DNA from: an uncultured beta proteobacterium
Lineage (GTDB): Bacteria > Pseudomonadota > Gammaproteobacteria > Burkholderiales > Burkholderiaceae_C
Assembly: GCA_903845935.1 (NCBI GenBank)
Contig: CAIMZI010000098.1
Span: forward strand, 1-61,766
Direction: 5' to 3'
DNA length: 61,766 bases
The translations under genes and the position numbers were made by a program. Below the pieces are notes generated by a model, which worked only from the letters and a program-made list of their open reading frames with translations, had not been told where the DNA came from and did no database searches. Below are positions 1-9,580 of this stretch, piece after piece; within the stretch, counting starts at the first letter, position 1, and each line of letters begins with the position of its first letter.

Positions 1-3000
1 CTCTGACGGTGATGAGCTTGCCCAATGCGTCCCATACATATTCACGCTGGCCAATGGCTTGCGGATGGCCGTTAGCGTCATAGCTTGTGTGGGTGCTGTC
101 TGCTCCAACCCAGTGGTGGCTACCAGGCTGGTAACTGATTTTTTGCGTGTTGCTGTGGGTATCTTCTTGGCTTTGAATGCCTTGTTGGCTCAACACCCGG
201 CGATTCTCTGCATCGTAAAAATAGCGGCTGACGGCCTGGGGTGAGACGGCGGCAATCAGCCGGTCCTTGCCATCGTAGGCGTAGCTGTCTTGGCTCGGAC
301 TCTGGTTGACGGTGCTTTGGGTGTAGAGCAAGTTGCCTTGCCCATCCCAAAGGTAGCGGTGGTCCAGCAACGCGCCGCGGTCCGTTGTAAAACTCAATGC
401 GCCTGGAAGCGATGGCTTTTCTGCTGCCGTCATCGCCATGGGCTGTAGTGCAAGCGGGCGATACACCACACGCGCCAGCGTGCCCTCATGGCTGCGCAAA
501 AAAGTGGCTTCTATGCCATTGCCCGTGGTGTAGCGCTTGAGCCCCACAATGTCTCGCTGCAGGTCTTGCACGATGGTCTGTGCGGGGGCGGCCCAGCGCA
601 GCCAGCTGGTAAAAATGTGCTCGCGCTTCACAGCAATCAACTGACCCTGGCCGTTGCGCTCGTATTCCACTTGGCTGCCGTCTGGCAGGCTGGTGCTTTG
701 CAAGACGCCGCTGTCGTCAAACTGGTAACGCGTCACGCTGCTGAAGCTGCCCTGCGGCAGGGTCAGTGTGGTGACCTTCTCGGTGCGCAGGCCACGCTCG
801 TCGTATGTGTAGCGCTCGCTTTGAGTGGGGTGGTGCAGTGCGATGAGGCGCGCGCCCTGGTATTCCCAAGTGGTGGTTTGTGGGGGAGTGCCGGCAGCAT
901 CTTGGATGGTTTGCTGCTGGATGCGGCCGCGCAGGTCGTAGGCATAGTGGGCCTGGTTGCCCTTGGCGTCACTGCTGTCCACCATGCGGTCGGCCGCGTC
1001 GAAGCGGCGGGTAGTGGTGCCGCTGTCGGGGCTGACGGTGGCGACCACGCGGCCAAAATCGTCCGTCCATTGGCGCGAGCGCAGCTTGCTGCTGGACGCG
1101 CTGGCGAAGGCATCACGCCCGAGCGCGTCGATCACGCGACTGGGCTGACCCAGCGCGTTGTAGCGGATCTGGTAGCCCTGGCCCTGGTTGTTGGACCAGC
1201 CGCTTAACTGGCCTTGCGCGTTATAGACGTAGCTTTGCACCTTGGCCATGGCGTTGCTGTAGCGGCCGGTTTCCAGCAAATGGCTTTCGGAGTCAAAGCG
1301 ATTTTGGGTGAGTATGCCCAGCGCGTTGGCGCTCCATTGCAGGCGGCCTAGGGCGTCGAAACTTTGCTTGGTTCGTGCCACGAAGCTTTCGCTTTGTGAG
1401 TCGTTGGCGTGGTCTTCGCCGCTGCCGGTTTCTGAAGGATTGCCCAGCGCATCAAAGCGCATGCTTTGTACCCGCGGCTGCTTCCAGCCCGGACCGCCAC
1501 TGCGCAGGGTGGCGAGTTGGGTGCGGGTGTTATGGACAAACTCGGTGTAAAAGCCCTGGTCGTTTTTAACCTGGGTGATCAATCCGGTGCCGGGGTCATG
1601 GGTGACGGCTTGCACCACACCGCCGGGCTGGGTCAGGCGGGTAATAAAGTTGCCGCCCTTGTCCCATTCCAGCCGGGTAATGTCGCTGTCCTGAGGGCTG
1701 TTCGCGGGGCCATTGGGCAGCGGCCCGTCTATGGCGGTCAGCAGGCTGTTGCCGCTGATGGTCCGGTATGTGAAGCCAGTGGTCCGCGAAATGGCTTGGC
1801 CGTGCAGTGGCTCAAAGCCCGACTCCGTGATTTCTGTGGCTTGGCCTGCTGTGTTGTAGCGGATGCGGATCTGGTGTTCCTTGCCCGCCACCACGCTAGG
1901 CCTTGCAATCAGCTTGGGCTCGGTGTCGGTTTCAGCGGCGTATTCAAAGCGCTGTTGCAGTTGCGCCGGGCCGGGCTTGCCTTTTAAATAGAGAATTTGC
2001 TCCATGCGGATGGTGCGCCCCTGGGCATCGAGCGTGGTGCGGGTGCCGCTCAGCTTGGTGCCGTCTTGTCCCAACACCGTCTGTTCGGTCAGTCGGCCCA
2101 GTTTGTCGTAGCCATAGGCCACATTGGCCGGGCCGCACCCGGCGCAGCCTGCACCGCGCGACTCCAGCAGCCGCCAAAGGCCTGCGATGTTGGCGTACTT
2201 GTAGCGAGTGGTTTGGCCCAGGGAATTGGTGACCACGGTCTGGCCTGCGGTGGAGTTGTCCAGCGTAACTTTCTCTGCACCATCGGCCCTTTTCGACAGG
2301 ATGGCTTTGCCTCTGCCGTCATACGCATAGGTGCCGATGCGCTGGCTGATGGGCACACCGTCGCTGCCGCTGCCCTGCACGCTGATGCCAGTGAGCAACG
2401 TTGGAAAGTGTGGATCTTCGTAGTGGTAGAAGCGAGTGATGCTGGAGCGGCTGGGGCTGATGTTGGAGTAGGCGTGGGTGCGCTGGCTAGGGTCAAACCA
2501 GGTGGGGATGCCGACCCGGTTCAGGTTGGCCACGGTGAGGGTCTTGCTCGTCTTGCTGCCTGCGGTCAGCTCGTTGCCATAACCATAGCTGAAGCGGCCC
2601 ACCGGGCTGTCTATGGACTGCACGCCGCGAAAGGCCTTGCTGCCATTCGGGTCGGCCCTGACTGCTGCGGCATCCAGGTAATGTAGCTTGAGCTCACGGC
2701 CCTGCGGGTCGCGCACCTGCAACAACCAGCCCCTGGGGCTGTAGAGCAGGGTGACGAATTCACCGGTGGGGGCGCTGATCTGCACCAGTTTTCCGTCGCC
2801 ATTGAAGAGCAGGCTGCGTCCGCCTTCCTTGCCAGCCTCTGTACCGTTGCCTCTCCAGCGCCACAGGTATTCCTTGCCCTGGGGTTTGTGGAGGATGGTG
2901 ACGCTGCCGTTGGCCGGGTTCTGGCCGCTGCAGTGGCTGGGGTCACCCTGGCTTTTCTGAAAGATGAGACGTGTGCCATCGGCCTGCACGATTTGTAGCC

Positions 3001-3430
3001 CGACCGGGGTGTCAAACAGCTCGGTCTCGTAGCTCAGTTTCCAGCCATGGCCCATCACGCCGGTGGGGACATTGGGCAGGCTGTACTGGCTGTTGTAGTG
3101 GCGCACCAACTCCAGACCCAGCACGCCGGGCAGGGCGGGCATGTCCACCTCGCGCTGGTATTTATTGCCATTGATGAGGTTGATCGGGTTGCCCGCGCCC
3201 TGGTCGGTGTTGCTGCCGTTGCCCTGGGCTGCCGGTCCCGAGCCATCACACGTGGCACCGCCAGGCGATGGGGTGCAAGACTGGCCTCCGCTGCCACCAC
3301 CGATAACCGGTGGCGTGATCGGGGCACAGCTTTGGGTGTTGGGGTCGCAAGCGGCTGCGCCGACCAGGCAGCTAGACAGCAGCAGGGCGAATAAGCAGGC
3401 CGTGGCGCGTAAGTAGCGACGCTTTGGCAT
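1..3430 (-). CDS. RHS/YD-repeat lipoprotein, 3' end beyond window
   Basis: The minus-strand frame is open from an ATG at 3430 to the window edge (1143 codons, no stop). The start overlaps the secretin stop as TGATG, indicating translational coupling. Residues 1-21 form a lipoprotein signal with lipobox LSSC (Cys21), followed by a Cys/Gly/Pro-rich linker and then a DUF6531-like opening (NPINLINGNKYQREVD) near residue 80. Numerous YD repeats follow, for example YAYDGRGK, YGYDKLGR, YTYDERGL, YFYDAENR and YVWDALGK. RHS proteins build a hollow beta-cocoon that often encloses a C-terminal toxin or enzyme. The C-terminus is outside the window, so whether this one carries a toxin cannot be said. The lipobox predicts a membrane-anchored, probably outer-membrane protein. 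Being last in a Tad pilus operon is unusual and suggests surface display or use as an adhesin. The RHS family call is firm; the role is inference. Confidence 0.93.
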   Translation of the reverse strand, partial: MPKRRYLRATACLFALLLSSCLVGAAACDPNTQSCAPITPPVIGGGSGGQSCTPSPGGATCDGSGPAAQGNGSNTDQGAGNPINLINGNKYQREVDMPALPGVLGLELVRHYNSQYSLPNVPTGVMGHGWKLSYETELFDTPVGLQIVQADGTRLIFQKSQGDPSHCSGQNPANGSVTILHKPQGKEYLWRWRGNGTEAGKEGGRSLLFNGDGKLVQISAPTGEFVTLLYSPRGWLLQVRDPQGRELKLHYLDAAAVRADPNGSKAFRGVQSIDSPVGRFSYGYGNELTAGSKTSKTLTVANLNRVGIPTWFDPSQRTHAYSNISPSRSSITRFYHYEDPHFPTLLTGISVQGSGSDGVPISQRIGTYAYDGRGKAILSKRADGAEKVTLDNSTAGQTVVTNSLGQTTRYKYANIAGLWRLLESRGAGCAGCGPANVAYGYDKLGRLTEQTVLGQDGTKLSGTRTTLDAQGRTIRMEQILYLKGKPGPAQLQQRFEYAAETDTEPKLIARPSVVAGKEHQIRIRYNTAGQATEITESGFEPLHGQAISRTTGFTYRTISGNSLLTAIDGPLPNGPANSPQDSDITRLEWDKGGNFITRLTQPGGVVQAVTHDPGTGLITQVKNDQGFYTEFVHNTRTQLATLRSGGPGWKQPRVQSMRFDALGNPSETGSGEDHANDSQSESFVARTKQSFDALGRLQWSANALGILTQNRFDSESHLLETGRYSNAMAKVQSYVYNAQGQLSGWSNNQGQGYQIRYNALGQPSRVIDALGRDAFASASSSKLRSRQWTDDFGRVVATVSPDSGTTTRRFDAADRMVDSSDAKGNQAHYAYDLRGRIQQQTIQDAAGTPPQTTTWEYQGARLIALHHPTQSERYTYDERGLRTEKVTTLTLPQGSFSSVTRYQFDDSGVLQSTSLPDGSQVEYERNGQGQLIAVKREHIFTSWLRWAAPAQTIVQDLQRDIVGLKRYTTGNGIEATFLRSHEGTLARVVYRPLALQPMAMTAAEKPSLPGALSFTTDRGALLDHRYLWDGQGNLLYTQSTVNQSPSQDSYAYDGKDRLIAAVSPQAVSRYFYDAENRRVLSQQGIQSQEDTHSNTQKISYQPGSHHWVGADSTHTSYDANGHPQAIGQREYVWDALGKLITVR

Positions 3431-4953
3431 CACGGTGCGGGTGCCTCAGCAGCTGGCGCTGCCTGTTGCAGGTTCTGGGTCCTGGCCGGGTCGTGTTGGG
3501 GCTGCAAGGGAGCGCTCAAGAAAGGCGGCGGCGCACCCAACTGCTCTTGCAGCTTGTCGGTGCTGCGTTGCATGCGGTCCACCAAACCGGGCGAGTGGCT
3601 ATCGACGACAGTGGGCGTGACAAACACCACCAGTTCGGTTTCGTCATTCTGAAAGCGCGTGGAGCGAAACAGAGCGCCCAGGATGGGGATGTCGCCCAGG
3701 CCGGGCACCTTGTCGATGCTGGTGCTGGTTTTGCGCGAAACCAGGCCCGAGAGCACCAGGGTTTCGCCACTTTTGACATTGAACTCGGTGCTGGTTTTGC
3801 GGGTGCTGAGCGCCGGTCCCGCAGCAGTGTTGACGCTGGTGTCGATGTTGCTGACCTCGCTTTCGATGGTGGCGCGCACCACGCCGTTGCGGTCTGCATG
3901 CGGGGTAATGTCGAGCTTGATGCCATAGGGCTTGAACATCACCGTGGGGCCATTCACCGACGAGACGCTGTAGGGGAATTCGCCGCCGGCCAGAAAGCTG
4001 GCCTTGGCGCCGTTGCGTGCGGAGAGTTGCGGTTCGGCCAGGACGGTGGCCTTGCCGTTTTGTGCCAGCAAGTTGAGCTGGCCGGCCAGCCCGGCATTGA
4101 TGGCAGACAGAACTTTCAGCTCCAGCGGATAGGCCAGGCTGGCGCCGGTGACCGCCGAAGTGACCGGACCACCGGTCACGCCCAGGGCATAGTCGCTGGG
4201 GTTGCCACGCGAGCCGGGGCCCCAGATGGCGCCGATCGCGGCACCGCCGGTGGCGCCCCACTTGACGCCGATCTCGCGCAGTTCGCTGACCGGAAACTCC
4301 ACCACCTTGACGTCCATCAGAATCATCTGTTCCCAACCCAGGCGGTTGGTGAAATTGACCACCTGCGGATAGCGTTTGGCGAGTTCGTCGATCTTGGCGA
4401 TGTCCAGATCGCTCAGTGCGTCGCCCTCCACAATCACCTTGTCGCCGATGATGGAAGTCCTGGCACCGGGCATCTTGGCCAGAAAGCCCGAAATCTCCCG
4501 CGCATAGCGGCTGGTGTCGCCCGGTACGATGACCACCTTGAGGCGCTGGTAGCGACCGTCCTCATTCCAGACGAACAGGCTGGAGGTGCCCACCGCATTG
4601 GCGAACAGGATGACTTCTCGGTTGTCGAGCGCTGCGGCCGTGAGAATGGCTCCGTTACCCACGGCAATGCGACCCACGCCGGGTGTCGGAAATACGCGCG
4701 ATTCGCCCACAAACATTTCGATTTCTGGCAGGCTGGCAGCGTCATCGCGGAGGGCCTGAATCGGGTTGTAGGGCTGGCTTTGGATGCTTGCCGGGCGCTT
4801 CAGCTTGGGCCGCAAGACTTCTGCATAGCCATTGAGCGGCGGGCCTGCCGCGTTGGTGTTCGGCATGCCATCTGCAAACACCGGCGTGCCTGCCAGGTGC
4901 AGCCCCAAGGTACAGTAGAGAGTGAATACAGAGCGAATGAATGGGTGTGACAT
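3430..4953 (-). CDS. cpaC: Tad/Flp pilus outer-membrane secretin (CpaC/RcpA)
   Basis: A 507-residue protein with a signal peptide (cleavage likely after VFA, residue 27). The pilus-formation N-terminal domain lies at about 77-146, a BON-like domain at about 148-200 and the secretin domain at about 290-450, including the conserved [14 protein letters not shown] motif at 416-429. The C-terminus is Pro/Ala/Gln-rich. The family forms the outer-membrane ring through which Flp pili are extruded. The gene lies 17 bases after cpaB and is joined to the RHS lipoprotein gene by a one-base stop/start overlap. The family match is clear. The Gly-rich insert at about 230-262 lies just before the secretin domain. 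No TadA, TadB or TadC gene is visible; these would lie past the left edge or elsewhere. Confidence 0.95.
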   Translation of the reverse strand: MSHPFIRSVFTLYCTLGLHLAGTPVFADGMPNTNAAGPPLNGYAEVLRPKLKRPASIQSQPYNPIQALRDDAASLPEIEMFVGESRVFPTPGVGRIAVGNGAILTAAALDNREVILFANAVGTSSLFVWNEDGRYQRLKVVIVPGDTSRYAREISGFLAKMPGARTSIIGDKVIVEGDALSDLDIAKIDELAKRYPQVVNFTNRLGWEQMILMDVKVVEFPVSELREIGVKWGATGGAAIGAIWGPGSRGNPSDYALGVTGGPVTSAVTGASLAYPLELKVLSAINAGLAGQLNLLAQNGKATVLAEPQLSARNGAKASFLAGGEFPYSVSSVNGPTVMFKPYGIKLDITPHADRNGVVRATIESEVSNIDTSVNTAAGPALSTRKTSTEFNVKSGETLVLSGLVSRKTSTSIDKVPGLGDIPILGALFRSTRFQNDETELVVFVTPTVVDSHSPGLVDRMQRSTDKLQEQLGAPPPFLSAPLQPQHDPARTQNLQQAAPAAEAPAP

Positions 4954-4970
4954 GGGCTGACTTTCAGGGG

Positions 4971-5933
4971 CTAGGGCTGGCTCAAAGTGGCGGCGGTGGC
5001 GCTGGGCAGAGCCTTGGCGGGTTCAATCGCTGGTGCCGAAGGGATCGCTGAGGCACCCGGCAGCTGCCCGCTGCTGGCGTAACCATATTTGCCCATTTGC
5101 AGGCCTTCAGCCGGCAGCTTGGCACCTCGTCCACCGTAGAGCACGGGTACCTGGTGCACGCCCAGAGCCTGGTCTTCAGGCATGGGGCTGCTCTCCTGAG
5201 TCAGGCCATTCATGGCCAGCAAACCCTTGCCGCCGCCACGGAATTCCTGCTGATCGTTTGGGTTGCGCAGCAGCGCCGTGACCTTGCCCGCCTCGCGCGC
5301 CATGATCAGGGTTTGCGCCTGCTCGGGCGTGGTGTCCAGGGTGACGGTGGAGTACTGGCGGCGCTCACCGTTTTTTGGGTCGTCCACCGAGCGTTGGCCG
5401 GTGGCCATGACGTGCACCGACTGGATCACCGGAAAGGTGAGCTTCTTGTCCCTCTGGCTCACGGTGACCATCAAGTCGATCAGGTCGCCCGGCTCCAGCA
5501 GGCCGGAAATGGAATTGATTTCGTCCACGGGAACGGTGATGGCGCGTCTGCCTTCATTCACCCGGGAGGAGAAACTGGGCGCCTTTTTGCCTTCGAGCAT
5601 GCTCCAGAGAATCATCTCGCCCGCCTTGACTCCGTAGGCGAGAACCTTGCCATCGAAGCTGTCAAACTGCTCAGGCAGCAGGGCGCTGGTATGCGCGTAA
5701 TCGGAGGGAACTCCCCGCACAGCTACGGCAGCGGCCGAGAGCATGTCGCCCTTTTGCATCTTGCTCTTGGCAACGACCACATGGATCTGATCTCCCTTGT
5801 CACGCGTTGCTATGGCAGTCATTTCCTCTGACAGGTACTGGTGAGCCGCAAGCGCGGCCACAGTCCCGATAACGATGGCAACGCCAAGCACGAGCCAGGT
5901 ACGATTGAGTTTGACGGCGATGGGGTATTTCAT
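4971..5933 (-). CDS. cpaB: Flp pilus assembly protein CpaB/RcpC
   Basis: A 320-residue protein with one N-terminal membrane anchor (about 12-32) and a periplasmic SAF domain (about 47-115). The following RcpC-type region contains [12 protein letters not shown] and [12 protein letters not shown], and the C-terminal tail is Ala/Pro-rich and probably disordered. CpaB proteins associate with the secretin and stabilise the Tad secretion channel. The gene sits 7 bases after the tiny pilin gene and directly before the secretin, the order usual in tad loci (cpaB-cpaC). Length and domain order are normal for the family. Confidence 0.93.
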   Translation of the reverse strand: MKYPIAVKLNRTWLVLGVAIVIGTVAALAAHQYLSEEMTAIATRDKGDQIHVVVAKSKMQKGDMLSAAAVAVRGVPSDYAHTSALLPEQFDSFDGKVLAYGVKAGEMILWSMLEGKKAPSFSSRVNEGRRAITVPVDEINSISGLLEPGDLIDLMVTVSQRDKKLTFPVIQSVHVMATGQRSVDDPKNGERRQYSTVTLDTTPEQAQTLIMAREAGKVTALLRNPNDQQEFRGGGKGLLAMNGLTQESSPMPEDQALGVHQVPVLYGGRGAKLPAEGLQMGKYGYASSGQLPGASAIPSAPAIEPAKALPSATAATLSQP

Positions 5934-5940
5934 GGTGGAC

Positions 5941-6147
5941 CTAGGGCAGTGAGATGGCGAAACTGATTTTTTGGTAGCTCAATGCAAAGGCGTCCAGCAG
6001 TTGGCGCAGGGCACTGGTGTCATCGGCCATGCCCAGGCCCAATGCCAAGGCCAGGGCGGCACAGATCACTAGGTACTCGGTGCTGGATTGACCTAGCGCA
6101 GTTGCGAGCGCTCGGCTATTCGGTGGACGATTGAAAATAGACTTCAT
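5941..6147 (-). CDS. Short type IVb pilin-like protein
   Basis: A 68-residue protein. A basic leader ends at Gly19 and is followed by QSSTEYLVICAALALALG, so Glu lies at +5 of the predicted mature protein, as in Flp/TadE/TadF prepilins processed by a TadV/CpaA peptidase. The mature chain is only about 49 residues: one hydrophobic helix and a short tail. The ATG overlaps the stop of the upstream gene by four bases (ATGA), so it is translationally coupled. It is probably a minor pilin or pseudopilin of the same Tad apparatus as the main pilin at 9123-9395. The pilin-like class is well supported; its place in the fibre is unknown. Confidence 0.85.
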   Translation of the reverse strand: MKSIFNRPPNSRALATALGQSSTEYLVICAALALALGLGMADDTSALRQLLDAFALSYQKISFAISLP

Positions 6148-6905
6148 GGGGGCGCGCTCTCCAAGTCGGTGGTGGTGTTGAGCACCACAGTGGTTTGTCC
6201 CTGTTCGTCGCGTGCGATGGTGGCTATGCCTTGCTTGCGCTGGCCTGTGAAGAACAAGGCCCGGGCGTTCCGCAGGGCGGCCGGCAGGGCCATGCTTGTG
6301 GGCGTGCCGCTTTCCCGTACCAGCGCCAGCCCATCCTCTTTCATGATCGCGATCAGGGCGTCGCGGTTTAGACTCTCACTGTGGCCGTTGCTCAGCACCA
6401 CATGGAGCGATGCCCTTCCCTGGTCTTGCGACGTCATGCGACTGAGCAAGCGAGTGCCTGAAGGCCAGCGCCCCAGCCAGCGTTGGGCACTGCTGGCGTC
6501 AGCGTCCCGATTGCGGTTGAGGGTGGCCAAGTCGCTGACTAGTAGCAGGCCCTTGCTTGCGGCCCCACCGTCCACTTCCAGGGCCTCAAGTTGAACGCTG
6601 AGGTAGTAGCCCTCTTCGGCCCGGCCCAGGATCAGCTTGCTGCCCAATTTATTTTCCACCAGGGGTTGCCCCAAGCTGCGCCGGAACCAGCTGGCCAAGG
6701 CTTGGACGCTCTGGTCCCTGGCGACAAAGCCCTGCACCCGCATGGGCAGGCCATTGGCGGTGAATTGTTCACCCACGGCAAACGCACTGACGCCTGGCGG
6801 CATGGCAATGCGGGGCCAGTCGGCAGCCAGGACCGTGGCGCAAATGCACAGGCAGCCAGAGAAGCCCAGAGCAGAACGGAACGCATGGAGCAGGCGCGCC
6901 ATCAT
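6144..6905 (-). CDS. Exported protein of unknown function in tad operon
   Basis: A 253-residue protein that I do not recognise. The N-terminus (basic, then a hydrophobic stretch ending near ATVLAADW) looks like a Sec signal peptide with cleavage around residue 28. The rest is soluble, with a WFRRSLGQPL segment near residue 73 and alternating hydrophobic stretches typical of a mixed alpha/beta periplasmic domain. Its start overlaps tadE by four bases and its own stop overlaps the small pilin start by four bases, so it is embedded in the pilus operon. A role in pilin handling or assembly in the periplasm is plausible from position only. Intact frame and codon use like its neighbours make it a real gene. 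Confidence 0.8.
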   Translation of the reverse strand: MMARLLHAFRSALGFSGCLCICATVLAADWPRIAMPPGVSAFAVGEQFTANGLPMRVQGFVARDQSVQALASWFRRSLGQPLVENKLGSKLILGRAEEGYYLSVQLEALEVDGGAASKGLLLVSDLATLNRNRDADASSAQRWLGRWPSGTRLLSRMTSQDQGRASLHVVLSNGHSESLNRDALIAIMKEDGLALVRESGTPTSMALPAALRNARALFFTGQRKQGIATIARDEQGQTTVVLNTTTDLESAPP

Positions 6906-7675
6906 TGCTTACTTCGCAAACGATCGGCAGGGACCGCGTCGCGCCAAAAATCCAGTTGGCCCAGCTTGGGCGGCGTCACACCGGGCTCGGCCAGGCCCAT
7001 CACCGGCTTCACAATCAGAGACAGGGGCTTCAAGACGGCCAGGCCGGGCGCATACGGCGCGAATTTTTGCTCCACATCGGCCGGGTCCTTGCCGGTCCAG
7101 CCATCGGCCAAGACGCTGGTGCTGCGCTTCATCATCAGGTTGATCTGGTCAAAGGGTTCATAAAACTGGAGTCCACTGGGCAGATTGGCCAGCGTGACAG
7201 ATACCTGGGCACTGCCTATGCCCGCGCCACCAAAACCCAGGAGAAAGGGGCCGGGCTTACTGGAAAGGGTCTGGCCGTCGTGGCCGTCCTGCTGGCTTCG
7301 GGTAACGGTCACGTCGCTGAAGTTGGCAATCAGGGGCTTGTCGTGTGGTGTGCGCCAAAAGAGGTTTTGGTTGGCCTTGAAATCGCCCGCCACATCCCCG
7401 GTTTTAATGGGAGCATCGGAATTGCTGAAGATGCGCCTGCGCACCTCGTCCTGCAGTTGGTCCAGGGGCTTGCTGGAGTTTTGCACCTCATTGCGAACGA
7501 GACCGTCGAAGGCGGCGTAGCGACTGGCCATTTGGGTGGCCTGCGCGATGCTCTGGTATTTGGCAATCACTGGAATCAGCAGGAACAGTGGCAGCAGGGC
7601 CAGCGCGACCACCAAAAATTCGATCAGCGCCTGCCCTGTTTGGGCTCGCGATGTCGGCAGGGTGTTGACTTTCAT
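6902..7675 (-). CDS. TadE-like pseudopilin
   Basis: A 257-residue protein. The prepilin motif TG|QALIEFLVVALALL lies at residues 13-26, with Glu at +5 after Gly14, then a single N-terminal membrane helix and a periplasmic domain of roughly 215 residues. TadE-family pseudopilins are processed by the Tad prepilin peptidase and are needed for Flp fibre assembly. The domain after the helix is longer than in many TadE proteins. The start overlaps the TadG-like stop by four bases. The TadE-like call rests on the motif and operon context. Confidence 0.88.
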   Translation of the reverse strand: MKVNTLPTSRAQTGQALIEFLVVALALLPLFLLIPVIAKYQSIAQATQMASRYAAFDGLVRNEVQNSSKPLDQLQDEVRRRIFSNSDAPIKTGDVAGDFKANQNLFWRTPHDKPLIANFSDVTVTRSQQDGHDGQTLSSKPGPFLLGFGGAGIGSAQVSVTLANLPSGLQFYEPFDQINLMMKRSTSVLADGWTGKDPADVEQKFAPYAPGLAVLKPLSLIVKPVMGLAEPGVTPPKLGQLDFWRDAVPADRLRSKQ

Positions 7676-9111
7676 GGTGTTACCACTCCCTGCAGCAGCT
7701 GTGCTGCTTCACGCACCGAGTCGGGCACCGGCATCAAATGGGTTTGCCAATAGGGATTGAAGAGGCTGCCGATTTCCTGCATGCCGTCGCCGCGCTCTGT
7801 GGGTCGCTTGAAGAATGTCTCTGCGGCCGACAATCCGACATAGACCTTGCTTTGGGTGAGTGCATCGGTAGGCACTGCGTTGTTGTAGGCATTCAAACGT
7901 GCCGTGGTCTTGATGTCAGCGCGGGCGTCCGAGGTGCGAGTTTGGTTGGACTCGCGCAATACACGCACCGCAAATTGCGCTCTGGGGTCAGGGTCTTGCA
8001 GCGCCTCGGCGGAGAGTTCGGCAAAGCCGGGAATTCCGCTGTATTTCCAGTGGTGACTGGAAGCCGTGGTGACTCCGCTGGCGCTGGCGCGCTGGTCGCC
8101 GTTGCCCAAGGTCTGTGCACTTTCCTCGCAATAGGGGAGAGACCATTTTGGGGTCTGCAAATTCCATCGGTAATAGGTGGCCTGGTCGGTGGCGCGCCAT
8201 TCGTCAAAGCCTATGAGTTGTGTGCCTCCGCTGCGCTCCACGTGGTTTCTGTAGACGCCCAAAAACAGGCAATCGGCTTGCGGGATGAGGGCCGTGTCCG
8301 ACCAAGTGCGTGATGGGGTGAGTCCGTCCCGATTGACCACGTTGACGACCAGGTCGCGTAGGCGTGTCCTTTGGGCGCCTGCATAGATCTGGACCATAGG
8401 ACTGGGGTTGAGCGGGTTTACCGTGTCTTTGTGGAACCAGTAGTAGGTGTCTCGCAGCGGAATCACATCGACCCGGACGGCACCATCGCCCTGGTAATTG
8501 GCGTCGGCCACATCCTGCATGACCGACAGGCGCGCCACTGGCAAGACCAGCGCCAGCACATCCTGTGATGTTTTGAGTACGATTTGGGCCGTCTGGTTGA
8601 GTGTCTTGAAAGCCTCGGACAGGGCCGTAGCCGCGCTGGTGGCCACCCGGATGGCGTTGTCAGCGGCTATCAAGACATTGCCTTGCGTGCTGGTGCCCAG
8701 GCTCAAGCACACCGGCAGATACCTCAGCATCCACTCTGCCGCCGGCTCCGAATAGGCGCCCGCCGAGCTGCAGCCCAGGCCCAACGCGCTGCCGCCGTGC
8801 TGCACCAGATAGTCGCCCCAGGAGGCAAGACTGACCGACTGGGCGATGGCCAGTTCATTGGCAATCAGGGCGCGGTTGGTATAGGCCGCAAAATTCATGG
8901 CGCGAGCCTGCATGACTCCCGCGCTATAGGCCACGGCGTCGCTGGTATTGACCAGCTTGGCCTTTTCCTGCGTGAGTTGGCCGACGTTAAAGAGAAAAAA
9001 AAGCGCAGCCAAACCGGCCGTCAACATGAACAGCCCGTAGATCAAGGCCTGACCGGCCTGACCGCACTTACTCCTTGATGTCGGCCAAGCCCGCGTGGGC
9101 TTGGTCCACAT
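7672..9111 (-). CDS. TadG-like pilus assembly protein
   Basis: A 479-residue protein. The TadE/G-like N-terminal motif AG|QALIYGLFML is at 19-30, with a membrane helix at about 22-43, then the characteristic segment NTSDAVAYSAGVMQARAMN. The remainder is a large periplasmic region. At +5 after the putative cleavage Gly20 there is Tyr25 instead of the Glu found in the true pilins of this operon, so processing or incorporation may differ. The gene starts 11 bases after the flp stop and overlaps tadE by four bases. Family assignment is good; no von Willebrand-type domain is evident. Confidence 0.85.
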   Translation of the reverse strand: MWTKPTRAWPTSRSKCGQAGQALIYGLFMLTAGLAALFFLFNVGQLTQEKAKLVNTSDAVAYSAGVMQARAMNFAAYTNRALIANELAIAQSVSLASWGDYLVQHGGSALGLGCSSAGAYSEPAAEWMLRYLPVCLSLGTSTQGNVLIAADNAIRVATSAATALSEAFKTLNQTAQIVLKTSQDVLALVLPVARLSVMQDVADANYQGDGAVRVDVIPLRDTYYWFHKDTVNPLNPSPMVQIYAGAQRTRLRDLVVNVVNRDGLTPSRTWSDTALIPQADCLFLGVYRNHVERSGGTQLIGFDEWRATDQATYYRWNLQTPKWSLPYCEESAQTLGNGDQRASASGVTTASSHHWKYSGIPGFAELSAEALQDPDPRAQFAVRVLRESNQTRTSDARADIKTTARLNAYNNAVPTDALTQSKVYVGLSAAETFFKRPTERGDGMQEIGSLFNPYWQTHLMPVPDSVREAAQLLQGVVTP

Positions 9112-9122
9112 GAGCGCTGCCC

Positions 9123-9395
9123 TTACTTGTCGGCGCTGTTGTAGGCGTCTAGGCCCTTTTTATTGCGTTCCGCATCGGTCTTGCCGGCGCTGGTCTGTGC
9201 ATCCGTAATCGCAGTGGTGGCAGACTGACCAGCCACCTCATGGGCAATGCCGGAGGTCTGGCTGCGAATGGTTTGGCCGAAGAACTGGAAGGCTGCAATG
9301 GCCGCGACGGCAATCAAGGCCACGATGATGATGTATTCGGTCATCCCTTGACCACTTTGGTTTTTCGTGTTTGCGCTTTTGTTGATATTTTTCAT
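9123..9395 (-). CDS. flp: Flp-type (type IVb) major pilin
   Basis: A 90-residue prepilin read from the ATG at 9395, which has an AAGAGAG Shine-Dalgarno about 8 bases upstream. A longer frame to 9497 exists but its first 34 residues are not pilin-like and it lacks a better start signal. The motif SG|QGMTEYIIIVALIAVAAI gives cleavage after Gly15 and Glu at +5, followed by the hydrophobic helix and a hydrophilic Ala/Thr/Lys-rich tail. It is the first gene of the minus-strand pilus operon and likely the fibre subunit. Confidence 0.9.
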   Translation of the reverse strand: MKNINKSANTKNQSGQGMTEYIIIVALIAVAAIAAFQFFGQTIRSQTSGIAHEVAGQSATTAITDAQTSAGKTDAERNKKGLDAYNSADK

Positions 9396-9504
9396 GTCAC
9401 TACTCTCTTTTTGGTAGGTTAGATGGAAAAAGTACCAAGTCCAATTCTCTGGACTGAACCTGGACGCTGCTGCTCTGAGTCGCCAGCAGGAGTCCAATAT
9501 AAGT

Positions 9505-9528
9505 CACTAAAAAATCATTTTTTTAGTG
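9505..9528. terminator. A/T-rich inverted repeat between glnD and flp
   Basis: The arms CACTAAAAAA and TTTTTTAGTG are perfect (10 bp, 4-base loop). They lie 53 bases past the glnD stop and about 110 bases before the flp start, within a generally A/T-rich stretch of 185 bases. It could end glnD transcription and/or contribute to flp promoter architecture. The GC-poor stem makes a strong terminator uncertain. Confidence 0.4.
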
Positions 9529-9580
9529 AAATGTTAAGTTTTATGCGGATTTTTTTGAAAAATATGTGATGAGAGTGCGC

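Noticed and set aside
1..3430. Possible direct repeats of a CRISPR or tandem array in the RHS gene
   Set aside because: The periodicity is at protein level (YD repeats) with divergent DNA; no identical spaced repeats.
3424..4950. Long plus-strand open frame of 508 codons
   Set aside because: It lies entirely opposite cpaC with no protein family features; high-GC codon bias opens the antisense frame.
9396..9497. N-terminal extension of the Flp pilin frame to 9497
   Set aside because: The extra 34 residues precede a normal prepilin leader and the internal ATG at 9395 has the better ribosome site.
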